From Nocardiopsis sp. NRRL B-16309 (GTDB lineage Bacteria > Actinomycetota > Actinomycetes > Streptosporangiales > Streptosporangiaceae), in NCBI RefSeq assembly GCF_001279585.1, contig NZ_LGEC01000072.1, forward strand, positions 1-64,000: DNA of 64,000 nucleotides, read 5' to 3'. Positions 17,868 through 26,800 of this stretch are shown here, one piece after another. A program made the position numbers and the translations under genes. The first letter of the stretch is position 1. Every line of letters starts with the position of its first letter. A model generated the notes under the pieces. The model saw only the letters and a list, made by a program, of their open reading frames with translations, was not told the origin of the DNA and searched no databases.

Positions 17868-18566
17868 CTACTTGGCGTCCGGGCTGATCCACAGGGCCTC
17901 GGCGGCGACGAGCCCCAGGTCCTGTGGCCGCTCGGGCGCGCCCTCGCCGGGGCGCACGGCGATCTGCAGCGATCCGGCGAAGGTCTGGCGCTTGAGGACC
18001 TCCACGGTCATGCCGATGCCGATGTCGATGTCGGCGAGGTAGCGCAGGAGGTCGGGGTCGGTGTCGTTGACCCGTACGATCACGCCGCGGGTGCCCTGCT
18101 CGGCCTCCGCCAGCAGGAAGGACTCGCGCTCGACGATGTCGCCCTCGCGGGTGGGGATGGGGTCGCCGTGCGGGTCCACGACCGGGTCGCCCAGGTGAGC
18201 GGCGATCCGGTCGACGAACTTGTCCGACACCACGTGTTCGAGGATCTCGGCCTCGTCGTGCACCTCGTCCCAGGAGTAGCCGAGTTCGGCGACGAGGTAG
18301 GTCTCCAGCAGCCGGTGCCGACGCAGGACCGCGAGCGCGGCCCGGGTGCCGGACTCGGTGAGGCTGACCGCGCCGTAGCGCTGGTGCTCCACCAGGCCCA
18401 TGTCGCTCAACTTGCGGAGCATGCCCGAGACCGAGGAGTTGGACACCGACAGCCGTTCGGCCATCCCGGAGATCGTCACCGGGCCGGTGCCGCGCTCCTG
18501 GAGGTCGTAGATGACCTTCACGTAGTCCTCCGCCGACGTGGACGGTCGTGTCGGTGTGTCTCCCAT
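17868..18566 (-). CDS. mntR: DtxR-fold metal-dependent repressor with MntR-type ligands
   Basis: Metal-sensing repressor of 232 residues with an HTH domain, a dimerisation domain and an FeoA/SH3-like domain at the C-terminus. The metal site is informative. DtxR/IdeR have Met at position 10 and Cys at 102; here the equivalents are Asp in SAEDYVKVIY and Glu in DEAEILEHVVSD. This Asp/Glu/Glu/His set matches manganese-sensing MntR rather than iron-sensing DtxR, although the protein has the longer three-domain form. It probably represses mntA-mntB-mntC at 787-3360 through the palindrome at 3349. The start is ATG 18566. Confidence 0.88.
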   Translation of the reverse strand: MGDTPTRPSTSAEDYVKVIYDLQERGTGPVTISGMAERLSVSNSSVSGMLRKLSDMGLVEHQRYGAVSLTESGTRAALAVLRRHRLLETYLVAELGYSWDEVHDEAEILEHVVSDKFVDRIAAHLGDPVVDPHGDPIPTREGDIVERESFLLAEAEQGTRGVIVRVNDTDPDLLRYLADIDIGIGMTVEVLKRQTFAGSLQIAVRPGEGAPERPQDLGLVAAEALWISPDAK

Positions 18567-18710
18567 GTCCGTTACCGTATCGCGTGCCGTCGCAGGTCGA
18601 ACATGGCCGTTCCGCAGCCTGTGGACGGTCTCAGACGCGGATCCCCTCGCGCGGCGCGTCCGGGACCGGACGTCGGCGCGAGAGGGTCCGCGCCATCGGG
18701 AGCGTCCTAC

Positions 18711-19157
18711 CTACCCCCAGACCTCCTCGGCGGTCTCCACGATCAGCCGCAGCTTGGCGACCTGCTCGTCGTAGGTGAGGTCGTTGCCCTCGAAGGTGGA
18801 GGAGAACCCGCACTGGGGCGACAGGCACAGCTGCTCCAGCGGCACGTGGCGGGCGGCCTCCTCGATCCGGCGCTTGAGCTCGTCCTTGCTCTCCAGCTCG
18901 CCCCGCTTGGTGGTGACCAGGCCCAGGACGACGAACTTGCCCTCGGGGACGAAGCGCAGCGGCTCGAACCCGCCCGAGCGCTCGTCGTCGAACTCCAGGA
19001 AGAACCCGTCGACCGCCAGCTCGTTGAACAGCTCCTCGGCGACGTGGTCGTAGCCGCCGCGCGCCACCCAGGAGGAGCGGAAGTTGCCCCGGCACATGTG
19101 GGTGGTGACCCGCATCCCCTCGGGGCGGTCGGCCAGCGCCGCGTTCATCTGTCGGAT
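18711..19157 (-). pseudogene. 3' fragment of a MetE-like (short form) methyltransferase gene
   Basis: About 149 codons in frame, ending VETAEEVWG. They correspond to the C-terminal part of the cobalamin-independent methionine-synthase-like family (YxjG/YxjH type, normally about 370 residues): RVTTHMCRGNFRSSW, then LCLSPQCGFSST with the zinc-binding cysteine. The upstream end breaks exactly at the right end of the TnpB element (19158). The matching N-terminus lies on the other side of the element at 20553-20613, and roughly 200 codons of the middle are missing. The gene is therefore inactivated. Its parent probably transferred a methyl group to homocysteine or a related thiol. Confidence 0.88.
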
Positions 19158-19300
19158 TTGACGTCCTCCCCCGTCGTGATCGATGGGGATTGCCACCCGC
19201 CCTCGCAGGCAGGTGGTGCTCGCGCCTCACGGCGTTCGCTGGTTCCTGTTTCGCCGGGTCCCGCTAGCCGTCACGCGGCTGGTCCTACGGTCCCTCCGCA
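19158..19300 (-). ncRNA. Predicted omega-RNA (reRNA) scaffold of the TnpB element
   Basis: In this family the guide RNA is made from the 3' end of tnpB to the right end, with the guide copied from flanking DNA. Here the region holds two hairpins: CCACCTGCC/GGCGGGTGG with a TGCGAG loop, and CCCC-A-TCG/CGA-C-GGGG. It then ends in TCAA. The guide would start ATCCGACAGATGAACGCGGC in the MetE-like gene. The 5' boundary is a guess. Confidence 0.5.
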
Positions 19301-20485
19301 GGCGTTCTTCCTGTCGGCCCGTCCGGCCGCCAGGACGATACGGGCCGCATTCACGTCCCGGTCGTGGATGGTCTTGCACGCTTTACAGGTCCATTCGCGC
19401 ACGTGCAACGGTTTGGGCCCGTCGACGGCCCAGCACTCCGAACAGGTCTGCGAGGAGGGCAGCCAACGGCCCACCTTCGAAAAGACGCGCCCGTACCGGA
19501 AGGATTTGTACTCCAGCATGTTCACGAACGCCGACCATCCGGCGTCGTGCACACTCTTGGCCATACGGGTGCGCCCCAAGGCCTTCACCGACAGGTCCTC
19601 CACGTGGATTGCTTGGTTCTCGCGTACCAGCGTGGTGGACAGCTTGTGGTGGAAGTCCTTACGCGCGTCGGCCACCCCGGCGTGCGCGCGGGCGACCCTG
19701 TGGCGGGCCTTCTCCTTGTTGTTGGACCCCTTGGCCTTGCGGGACAGGTCCCGCTGGGCCTTCCTGAGCTTGCGTTCAGCGCGGCGCAGAAACCTCGGGT
19801 TGGTGACTGTGGTCCCGTCCGACAGGACCGCGAAGTGGGTCAGACCCAGGTCGATCCCGACCTCGGGCGTCGTCTCGGGCAGCATCTCGTCGGCGGTCGT
19901 CTCCACCACGAAAGAGGCGAAGTACCGGTCGGCGGCGTCCTTGATCACGGTGACCGAGGTCGGTGCCGAGGGAAGGTTCCGCGACCACCTCACCTTCACG
20001 TCCCCGACCCTGGGCAGGGACAGCTTCCCCGCTGGGGTGATCCTCCACCGGGCGTTGGCGGTGAACCGGGCCGACTGGCGGTTGTCGCGGCGGGACTTGA
20101 ACCGGGGTGCACCCACCTTCGGTCCTTTGCGTGTTCCGGTCTTGGAGTCCTCGTGGGCCGCCCACGCCCTGTCCAGGTCCCGCAACGCCTGCTGGAGCGG
20201 GATCGCCGACACCTGCGAGAGCCACGTGCGTTCGGGGGTCTGCTTCGCCTGGGTGATCAGGGCCTTGGACAACTCGGTGTTCTTGGGCACTCGCTGGTAG
20301 GGGCCCTCAGCGGTCCTCGCCTTCGGGGATCCGAGCAGCTTGTTGGACGCCTTGACCGGAGCGGTCCGCTCCAAAGCGTCGTTGAACACCACCCGCACAC
20401 ACCCGAACAACCGGGTCAGCGCGGCGCGCTGGTCCCCGTCCGGGTAGAGGCGGTACTGGTATCGGAGCTGCACGTTCCGCACCAT
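19271..20485 (-). CDS. tnpB: TnpB RNA-guided nuclease
   Basis: Programmable DNA endonuclease of 404 residues from an IS200/IS605-type element, the ancestor type of Cas12. The RuvC catalytic acids are all present: D212 in GIDLGLTHFAV, E297 in IHVEDLSV and D377 in HDRDVNAA. The zinc finger is intact, with C348/C351 in TCSEC and C367/C370 in CKAC. The N-terminal RNA-binding region starts QLRYQYRLYPD as usual. The length is normal, so the protein may be active. The start is ATG 20485. Codon use is less GC-extreme than in neighbouring genes, and the element interrupts another gene, both consistent with transfer. Confidence 0.95.
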   Translation of the reverse strand: MVRNVQLRYQYRLYPDGDQRAALTRLFGCVRVVFNDALERTAPVKASNKLLGSPKARTAEGPYQRVPKNTELSKALITQAKQTPERTWLSQVSAIPLQQALRDLDRAWAAHEDSKTGTRKGPKVGAPRFKSRRDNRQSARFTANARWRITPAGKLSLPRVGDVKVRWSRNLPSAPTSVTVIKDAADRYFASFVVETTADEMLPETTPEVGIDLGLTHFAVLSDGTTVTNPRFLRRAERKLRKAQRDLSRKAKGSNNKEKARHRVARAHAGVADARKDFHHKLSTTLVRENQAIHVEDLSVKALGRTRMAKSVHDAGWSAFVNMLEYKSFRYGRVFSKVGRWLPSSQTCSECWAVDGPKPLHVREWTCKACKTIHDRDVNAARIVLAAGRADRKNACGGTVGPAA

Positions 20486-20552
20486 CGCACCCGCCTACGA
20501 CAGACCGGGACCGCTCGCCTGGACGGGCTGGCGCGAGTTCAAATCCCATGAA

Positions 20553-20613
20553 CGGGGCGCAGGAGGCTGCCGACGTGGTCGGCGCGAAAGGGCGGCAGTG
20601 ACATGGGTGGCAT
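20553..20613 (-). pseudogene. 5' fragment of the MetE-like methyltransferase gene
   Basis: Reading leftward from ATG 20613 gives MPPMSLPPFRADHVGSLLRP, which is the family N-terminus, then it runs into the left end of the TnpB element and stops four codons later. A second ATG at 20604 may be the true start. It lies 49 bases after the stop of the decarboxylase gene, so the intact gene was probably the third cistron of that unit. It is too short to be called by ordinary gene finding. Confidence 0.8.
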
Positions 20614-20662
20614 GCGTTCTCTTTCCCTTCGTGGTGGCGGTGGCCGACTCCCCGGGCCCCGT

Positions 20663-22306
20663 TCAGGGGGCGAAGTCGGGATCGGGGGCGACCGTGACGT
20701 CCAGGAGCAGCGGGGTGTCGCGCTGGGCCAGGCCGGCGGTGGCCTCGTCCAGCGCCCGGCACAGCTCGGCGTGCGTGGCGACCTCCACGGCCGGGCAGCC
20801 CAGTCCGCGGGCCAGCGCGGCCAGGGACACCTCGGGGAAGCCGGGCCAGGGCGCCTTGCCGCCGCCGTGCTCGGCCAGGCGGTCCATCACGGCGTAGCGG
20901 CCGTTGGAGAGCACGACGAAGAGCACACCGACGCGGTAGCGGGCGGCGCTCCACAGGGCTTGGACCTGGTAGAGCGCCGAACCGTCGCCGACCACCGCCA
21001 CCACCGGGCGGGCCGGGTCGGCCATGCGCAGGCCGGTCGCCGCGGGCAGGGCGAAGCCCAGGCCGCCCATGGCCGCCGACAGGAATCCCAGGGGCGCCCG
21101 GGCGGGCAGCAGGCGGTGCAGCCGCGGCCGGCTGGAGGGGGTCTCCTCGACCACGGCGGTGTCCGCCGCGATCCGTTCGGCCAGCGCCGCCAGGACGTGT
21201 GCCGCGCGCAGGGGTTCTCCCTCGGCGGGCGGAGCCGGTACCTCCGGGTCCGCCGCCGGGGCGGTGCGGATCGGCGCGGGAGCGTCGGGACGCTCCTCCA
21301 CCAGGGCGGCCACCGCGGCCGTGAAGGGGGCCACGGGAGCGATGACGGCGAGGTCGGCCGCAGCGCGGTGGGCCTCGCCGGGATCCTCACCGACCATGGC
21401 CAACTGGGTTCCGGGGTCGAGGAGGGGCCCCTCGGCGTAGATGTACTGGCGCAGCGCGGGGGCGCCGACCACCAGGACGGCGTCGTGCCCGCGCAGGGCC
21501 GCGCGCAGCCTGGAGCGCTCGGCCGGAAGGTGGCCGGCGAAGAGGGGGTGGTCCTGGGGGAAGCCGGCGCGGGCTCCGAAGCTCTCCTGGAAGACCGGTG
21601 CGCGCAGCCGTTCGGCGAGGCCGGTCAGGGCCCGCCAGGCGGGCGCGCTGTCGGCTCCGGCGCCCACGACCAGCGCCGGGGAGCGCGCCCCGTCCAGGAA
21701 GGCGGCGATCTCGGTGGCGGCCGCGTCGTCGGGGGCCACGTGCAGCGGGCGCGCCACCCGGGCGGGGGCCGCGCGGGGCTGGTCGGGGTCCATCGGCCGG
21801 TCCCAGTCGTCCATGCACACCACGACGAGCACGGGTCCGCGGCCCTGGACCGCCTCGTGGTGGGCGCGGGCCACGGCCCCGGGCACGTCCTGGGCGCGCA
21901 CCGGCTGGTGGACGGCGACCGGGTAGTCCCCGGCCAGGCCCTCCAGGCGTCCGGCCAGGAAGGGCTCGTGGGCGAGGTGGCGCCGGTCCTGCTGGCCGAC
22001 CAGGACCACGAGCGGGGCGCGGTTGACGCGGGCGGTGGCCAGTGCGCCGACCGCGTTGCCGAGCCCGGCGGTGGTGTGCAGCTGGACGAGAGCGGGGCGC
22101 TCGCGGGCCAGCGCCCAGCCGGTGGCCATGCCCACGACGGAGCCCTCGTGCAGGCCGAGGACGAAGTCGATGTCGTCGGGCAGGTCCACCAGGAAGGGGA
22201 CCTCGGTGGATCCGGGGTTGGCGAAGACCGTGGTCAGGCCGAGTTCGCGCAGGAGCCGCAGGGTGTGGTCGCGGACCGTCTCGGGGGACCGGTGGTGGTC
22301 GGGCAC
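20663..22306 (-). CDS. mdlC: Thiamine-diphosphate enzyme, benzoylformate-decarboxylase-like
   Basis: ThDP-dependent 2-oxoacid decarboxylase-type enzyme of 547 residues. The N-terminal pyrimidine-binding domain has FANPGSTEVPFL and the cofactor-activating Glu in LHEGSVVGMATGWA. The His of LHTTAGLGN corresponds to His70 of benzoylformate decarboxylase. The C-terminal PP domain has GGLGFALPAATG and the Mg/ThDP motif from GDGSALY to SNGRY. The segment aligned to FRYHQY in Pseudomonas MdlC reads LRQYIY here, so the second active-site His (His281) is replaced and the substrate or reaction may differ. The start is GTG 22306. It follows the binding-protein gene by 16 bases, in one operon. Confidence 0.85.
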   Translation of the reverse strand: MPDHHRSPETVRDHTLRLLRELGLTTVFANPGSTEVPFLVDLPDDIDFVLGLHEGSVVGMATGWALARERPALVQLHTTAGLGNAVGALATARVNRAPLVVLVGQQDRRHLAHEPFLAGRLEGLAGDYPVAVHQPVRAQDVPGAVARAHHEAVQGRGPVLVVVCMDDWDRPMDPDQPRAAPARVARPLHVAPDDAAATEIAAFLDGARSPALVVGAGADSAPAWRALTGLAERLRAPVFQESFGARAGFPQDHPLFAGHLPAERSRLRAALRGHDAVLVVGAPALRQYIYAEGPLLDPGTQLAMVGEDPGEAHRAAADLAVIAPVAPFTAAVAALVEERPDAPAPIRTAPAADPEVPAPPAEGEPLRAAHVLAALAERIAADTAVVEETPSSRPRLHRLLPARAPLGFLSAAMGGLGFALPAATGLRMADPARPVVAVVGDGSALYQVQALWSAARYRVGVLFVVLSNGRYAVMDRLAEHGGGKAPWPGFPEVSLAALARGLGCPAVEVATHAELCRALDEATAGLAQRDTPLLLDVTVAPDPDFAP

Positions 22307-22322
22307 GTGGTGGCTCCCGGGG

Positions 22323-23279
22323 TCAGCGGTACAGGGCGGCCAGGTCGGGCTCGGAGTCGACGATCCCGTCCTCGACCATGAGGTCGGCCAGGACGCCGAT
22401 GGACTCCTCGTTGACCTCGGCGGGCCAGCGGGGCATCCGGACCTCGCCCAGGAGTTCCTCGTCGATCTCGGTGTAGGTGGTGACGATCCGTCGGACCTCG
22501 TCGGGGTTGGCCTCGGCGTAGGCGAGGGACTCGCGCAGGGCGGCGTCCAGGTCGTCGATGAGTTCGGGTTCCTCGGCGATCATCTGCTCGGAGGTGAAGT
22601 AGGTCGCCACGGTCAGTTCGGGGTGGGTGTCCACGAAGTTGGAGGCGATCTCGCGGTGGCCGGCCTCGATGGCCATGGTGGTGAACGGCTCGACCAGCCA
22701 GACGGCGTCGACCTGCTCGTTCTCCAGGGCGGGGGCCATGTCGGGCAGGGCCATCTCGACGAACTCGACGGTGGAGGGGTCGCCGCCGGCCTGGCGCACG
22801 GACTCGCGGACGGTGGTGTCGCCGATGTTGAGCAGGTTGTTGGCGGCGACGGTGAGGCCCTCCAGGTCGGCGGCGGTCTCCACGGGGCTGTCGTCGAGGA
22901 CGAACACGCCGCTGAAGTCGGCGCCCTGCTCTCCGTTGGTGGCCACGCCGTTGGAGAAGACCTTCAGGGGAAGGCCCTGGTCGCGGGCGACCATCAGGGA
23001 GACGACGTTGCCGAAGGCGAACTCGAAGTTGCCGCTGATCACGCCGGGGATGGCGGCGGCGCCGCCCGAGCCGGGCTCGATGGCCAGGTCGATGCCGCGT
23101 TCGGCGAAGAACCCCTGCTCCACCCCCAGGTGCAGGGGTGCGACGTCGACGATGGGGATGGCTCCGGCGGTGACCTCGCGCAGTTCGCCGTCGCCGGTCC
23201 CGTCCTGGCCCGCACCGCCGCAGGCCGTGGCGAGGAGCAGGACGGTGGCGGCGCCGAGGGCGCTCACGTGTGGACGCAT
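22323..23279 (-). CDS. ABC transporter substrate-binding lipoprotein (NMT1/SsuA type)
   Basis: Lipid-anchored extracellular binding protein of 318 residues. The signal peptide ends in the lipobox LLATAC. The family motifs VDVAPLHLGVEQGFFAERGIDL and VISGNFEFAFGNVVS fit the NMT1/taurine/nitrate-type cluster. AGGAG precedes ATG 23279. No permease or ATPase gene is next to it: downstream is the decarboxylase, upstream a divergent dnaE2. It must therefore use a transporter encoded elsewhere or serve another function. The ligand might be the 2-oxoacid or a precursor used by the downstream enzyme; that is speculation. Confidence 0.9.
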   Translation of the reverse strand: MRPHVSALGAATVLLLATACGGAGQDGTGDGELREVTAGAIPIVDVAPLHLGVEQGFFAERGIDLAIEPGSGGAAAIPGVISGNFEFAFGNVVSLMVARDQGLPLKVFSNGVATNGEQGADFSGVFVLDDSPVETAADLEGLTVAANNLLNIGDTTVRESVRQAGGDPSTVEFVEMALPDMAPALENEQVDAVWLVEPFTTMAIEAGHREIASNFVDTHPELTVATYFTSEQMIAEEPELIDDLDAALRESLAYAEANPDEVRRIVTTYTEIDEELLGEVRMPRWPAEVNEESIGVLADLMVEDGIVDSEPDLAALYR

Positions 23280-23809
23280 GTGTCGCTCCTGAGTCGGTCG
23301 GCGGTCGGGGGTGTCGCGCCCGCGGCCGGGGACCGGCGGGGGTGGCGCGCGCTTCCACGACGACCCAAAGGTGTACGTTTTGCGAACGAGTGTTCCGAGA
23401 GCGAACGTAAGTGATGCAGCTCACTCCGGTCAAGAGGTGCGGGGAAGGACGAATCCGCGCCAGCCCGGCCGCGGCCCTCCGGGTGCTCGTGGGGTGTCTC
23501 ACCTGTGCGGCCGCGCGGGCGTCCTCCCTCGCGGCGGGGCGGCGGCCTCCCGGTCTCACCCGACCCCCTCCGCGGACGTGCCCTGCGACAGAGGATCTGC
23601 CAGGCGACGGGAACCCCTGTCCTGTCGGCCATCCTGCGTCAGGCGACGTCCGCGGGGCCACCCGAATTCGCGTTTGGGCAGGTCAGGGGTTTGTGTTCGC
23701 GGTGATCCGAGCTATGATTCGTACATAAGTTCGATTTCGGCACTTCTTCCCCATGGGTCACGCCAGCACCCGTGCCGAACCCGGTGCACCACCCCAGGGG
23801 AGGAACCAC
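23280..23809. other. Long divergent intergenic region
   Basis: 530 bases without a convincing gene. The right end holds the SOS-type dnaE2 promoter (23691-23734). Near the left, GCGAAC-GAGT-GTTCCG at 23382-23397 is a poor LexA-like match. The open frames crossing it in both strands are Arg/Pro-rich and look like chance. Confidence 0.4.
23691..23734 (+). promoter_or_regulatory. SOS promoter of dnaE2 with LexA box
   Basis: -35 TTGTGT (23691), a 16-base spacer and -10 TATGAT (23713) are followed at once by TCGTAC-ATAA-GTTCGA (23719-23734). That matches the actinobacterial LexA consensus TCGAAC-N4-GTTCGA with one mismatch. LexA bound here would cover the transcription start, so damage induction of dnaE2 is expected. 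Confidence 0.75.
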
Positions 23810-26800
23810 ATGCCGCAGGCCCACGGGCACGCGGACTTCGCGCACCTGAACGTCGTCTCCTCGGCCTCGGCCCGCTACGGCACCACACCGCCCGAGCGAC
23901 TCGTCGAACGCGCCGCGGAACTCGACATGGGCCTGCTCGCCCTCACCGACCGCGACGGCGTCTACGGCATGGTCAAACACGTACGCGCCTGCCAGAAGGC
24001 GGGCCTGCGCCCCGTCCTGGGCTGCAACCTGGCCGTGGCCGCGCCCGACGGCGGCCGCGTCACCCTCCTGGCCCGCGGCCGGCGCGGCTGGGCCTCCCTG
24101 TGCCGCCTGGTCACCCGGGCCCACGACACCGCGGCCGACACCCCCGCCCTGTCCCTCCACTCCCTGGCCGAGCACGCCGACGGCCTCGTCGTCCTGCTCG
24201 GCCCCGAGTCCGACGTCGGCACCGCCCTGGCCCAGGGCCGCCCCGGCCTCGCCCAGCGCCTCCTGGACCGCTGGCGCGCCACCGCCGAGACGGTGATCGA
24301 ACTCGTCGACCACTACACCCCCGGCCACCGGCGCACCGCCCAGGCCCTCCTCGACCTGGCCGCCCGGACCCGTACCCTGGCCGTGCTCACCAACGCCGTC
24401 CGCTACCCCGGCTCCACCGACGCCGAGGTCGCCCACGTCCTGGACGAGGCCCGCCGCTGGCTGCCCGGCGGCACCCGCCCAGGACCCGCCACCGCCCAGG
24501 CCCACCTCAAGAGCGGCGCGCAGATGCTGGAGGTCGCCCGGCGCCTGTGCGGAGACGACACCGCGGCCCGCCGCCTGATCGCGCACACCAACGCCCTGGC
24601 CGCCTCCTGTGCCATGGACCCCGACGCCGACCTGGGCATGGACCGCGCCCACCTGCCCGACGTCCACGACCTCCGCGACCGCCTCTGGCGCGACTGCGAC
24701 GACGGCCTGCACCGGCTCGGCCTGCACCGCGACCCCGGCGCCGTGCACCGCCTGGCCGCTGAACTGGAGGTCATCGAGCACAAGGGCCTGTCGGCCTACT
24801 TCCTCACGGTCGCCGACGCCGCCGCACGCATCCGCGACAAGGGCATCCGGTGCTCCATCCGCGGATCGGGCACCGGCAGCCTGGTCAACCACCTGCTGGG
24901 CATCTCCGCGATCAACCCCCTGGACCACGGGCTGCTCATGGAGCGCTTCCTCAGCCGCAGCCGCAGCGGCCTGCCCGACATCGACCTGGACGTGGAGTCC
25001 GCCCGGAGGCTGGAGGCCTACGACGCGGTCTTCGCCGCCTACCCCGACACCGCCTGCGTGTCCATGATGGAGACCTACCGCGCCCGCAGCGCCATCCGCG
25101 ACGTCGGCGCCGCGATGGGGATCCCCCCGCACGAGATCGACGCCCTGGCCAAGGCCTTCCCCCACGTGCGCGCCCGCCGTATCCGCTCCGCCGCCCAGGA
25201 CCTGCCCGAGCTGCGCGGCTTCCAGGGCACCGGCCTGGGATCGGCCGCCGCCCAGACCCTCTTCCGGCTCGCGGAGAGCCTGGACGGCCTGCCCCGCCAC
25301 ATCGCCATGCACCCCTGCGGCCTGGTCGTCTCCGGCTCCACCCTGCGCGAGCGCACACCCCTGGAACCCAGCCGCGCCGGCTACCCCATGGTCCAGTTCG
25401 ACAAGGAGGACGTGGAGGAGATGGGGCTGATCAAACTCGACGTCATCGGCGTGCGCATGCAGTCGGCCATGTCCCACGCCCGCCACGAGGTGGCGCGCAC
25501 CACCGGCGAACACCTGGACCTGGACACCCTGCCCCAGGACGAGTCCACGTACCGGATGATCTCCTCCTCGGCCACCCTGGGCTGCTTCCAGATCGAGTCG
25601 CCCGGCCAGCGCGAACTCGTCAGCCGCCTGCGCCCCGCCGGCATGGACGACCTGATCTGCGACATCTCCCTGTTCCGGCCGGGCCCCGTCGGCAGCGACA
25701 TGATCACCCCCTACCTGGCCGCCCGCGACGGCCTGAGCCCGCCGATCCACCCCTCCCCCGTCCTGACCGACCTGCTCGCCCCGACCGGCGGGGTCGTGAT
25801 CTTCCACGAACAGGTCATCGGGACCCTGCACGCCATGACCGGCTGCGGCCTCGACCAGGCCGAGTCGATGCGCCGCCGGCTCGGTACCGAGGAGGGCCGG
25901 GCCCAGGTGCGGCAGACCTTCACCACCATGGCCGACGAGTGCGGGCACGACCCGCGGATCGTCGAACGGGTCTGGGAGATCCTGTCCTCCTTCGGCTCCT
26001 TCGGCTTCTGCAAGGCCCACGCGGCCGCGTTCGCGCTGCCCACCTACCAGTCGGCCTGGCTCAAACGCCACCACCCCGCCGCCTTCTACGCCGGGGTCCT
26101 CACCCACGACCCCGGCATGTACCCGCGCCGCGCCATCATCGACGACGCCCGCCGCTTCGGCGTCCCCGTCCTGGGCGTGGACATCGACCGCTCCCAGGAC
26201 CAGTGGCGGGTGGAGGAGGTGGACGGCACCTGGGGCGTGCGCGCATCCCTGGCCGACGTCCGGGGGATCACCGCGGCCGAGATCGGCCGGGTCCTGGCCG
26301 AGCGCCCCTTCCACTCGCTGCCCGACGCCGCCAACCGGGCCCGCCTGTCCCGCGACGTGCTGGAGAACCTCGTCAGGGTGGGCGCCTTCGACGCGCTGTA
26401 CCGGATCGGCTCCGACCCGGCCGCACCCCACCGGCGCGACCTCCTCCTCCAGGTCAGCGCTCTGGAACGCGCCGGCCGCACCAGGACCGACGGCGGCCAG
26501 ATCCCGCTGCCGATGGCGGGGGCCGCCCCGGCGCAGGGGGCGCTGCCGGAGATGAGCGAGGACGAACGCGTCCGCGCCGAACTGGAGGTGCTGGGCTACG
26601 AGGTGGACCGGCACCTGCTGGACGGCCACGCCGAACTGCTGGCCGCCCTGGCCGCCGGGCACCGCCTGGTCACCGCCCGCGACCTGCACCTGGTCCCCAA
26701 CGGGCAGGAGGTGCTGGTGGCGGGGGTGAAGGTGGCCACCCAGACCCCCGCGGTGCGGTCGGGGCAGCGGATCATCTTCACCACCCTGGACGACGCGACC

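Larger units (their letters stand above)
19158..20547 (-). mobile_element. TnpB-only IS200/IS605-family insertion (IS1341-like)
   Basis: About 1.39 kb carrying tnpB and no tnpA. The right end is well marked: reading the minus strand, a hairpin-rich stretch finishes GGGGGAGGACGTCAA, and TCAA is a known right-end cleavage sequence in this family. The left end is less certain; TTCAT at 20552-20548 directly precedes GGGATTTGAAC and would serve as the target/TAM. A subterminal imperfect hairpin (CTCGCGCC with GGCGAG) follows it. The element sits between two parts of a MetE-like gene, and the missing middle shows that a deletion accompanied or followed insertion. Movement would need a TnpA supplied in trans. 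Confidence 0.85.

Noticed and set aside
17829..20300. Long plus-strand frame spanning the mntR, MetE-like and tnpB genes
   Set aside because: It reads as Arg/Gly/Val-rich noise and is antisense to three recognisable proteins.
20531..20552. TTCAAATCCC near the element's left end looked like a tRNA T-loop
   Set aside because: The flanking bases cannot form a T-stem, and the sequence is accounted for by the TnpB element left end.
23411..23728. 105-codon plus-strand frame upstream of dnaE2
   Set aside because: It runs through the dnaE2 promoter, is Arg/Pro-rich and has no ribosome site.
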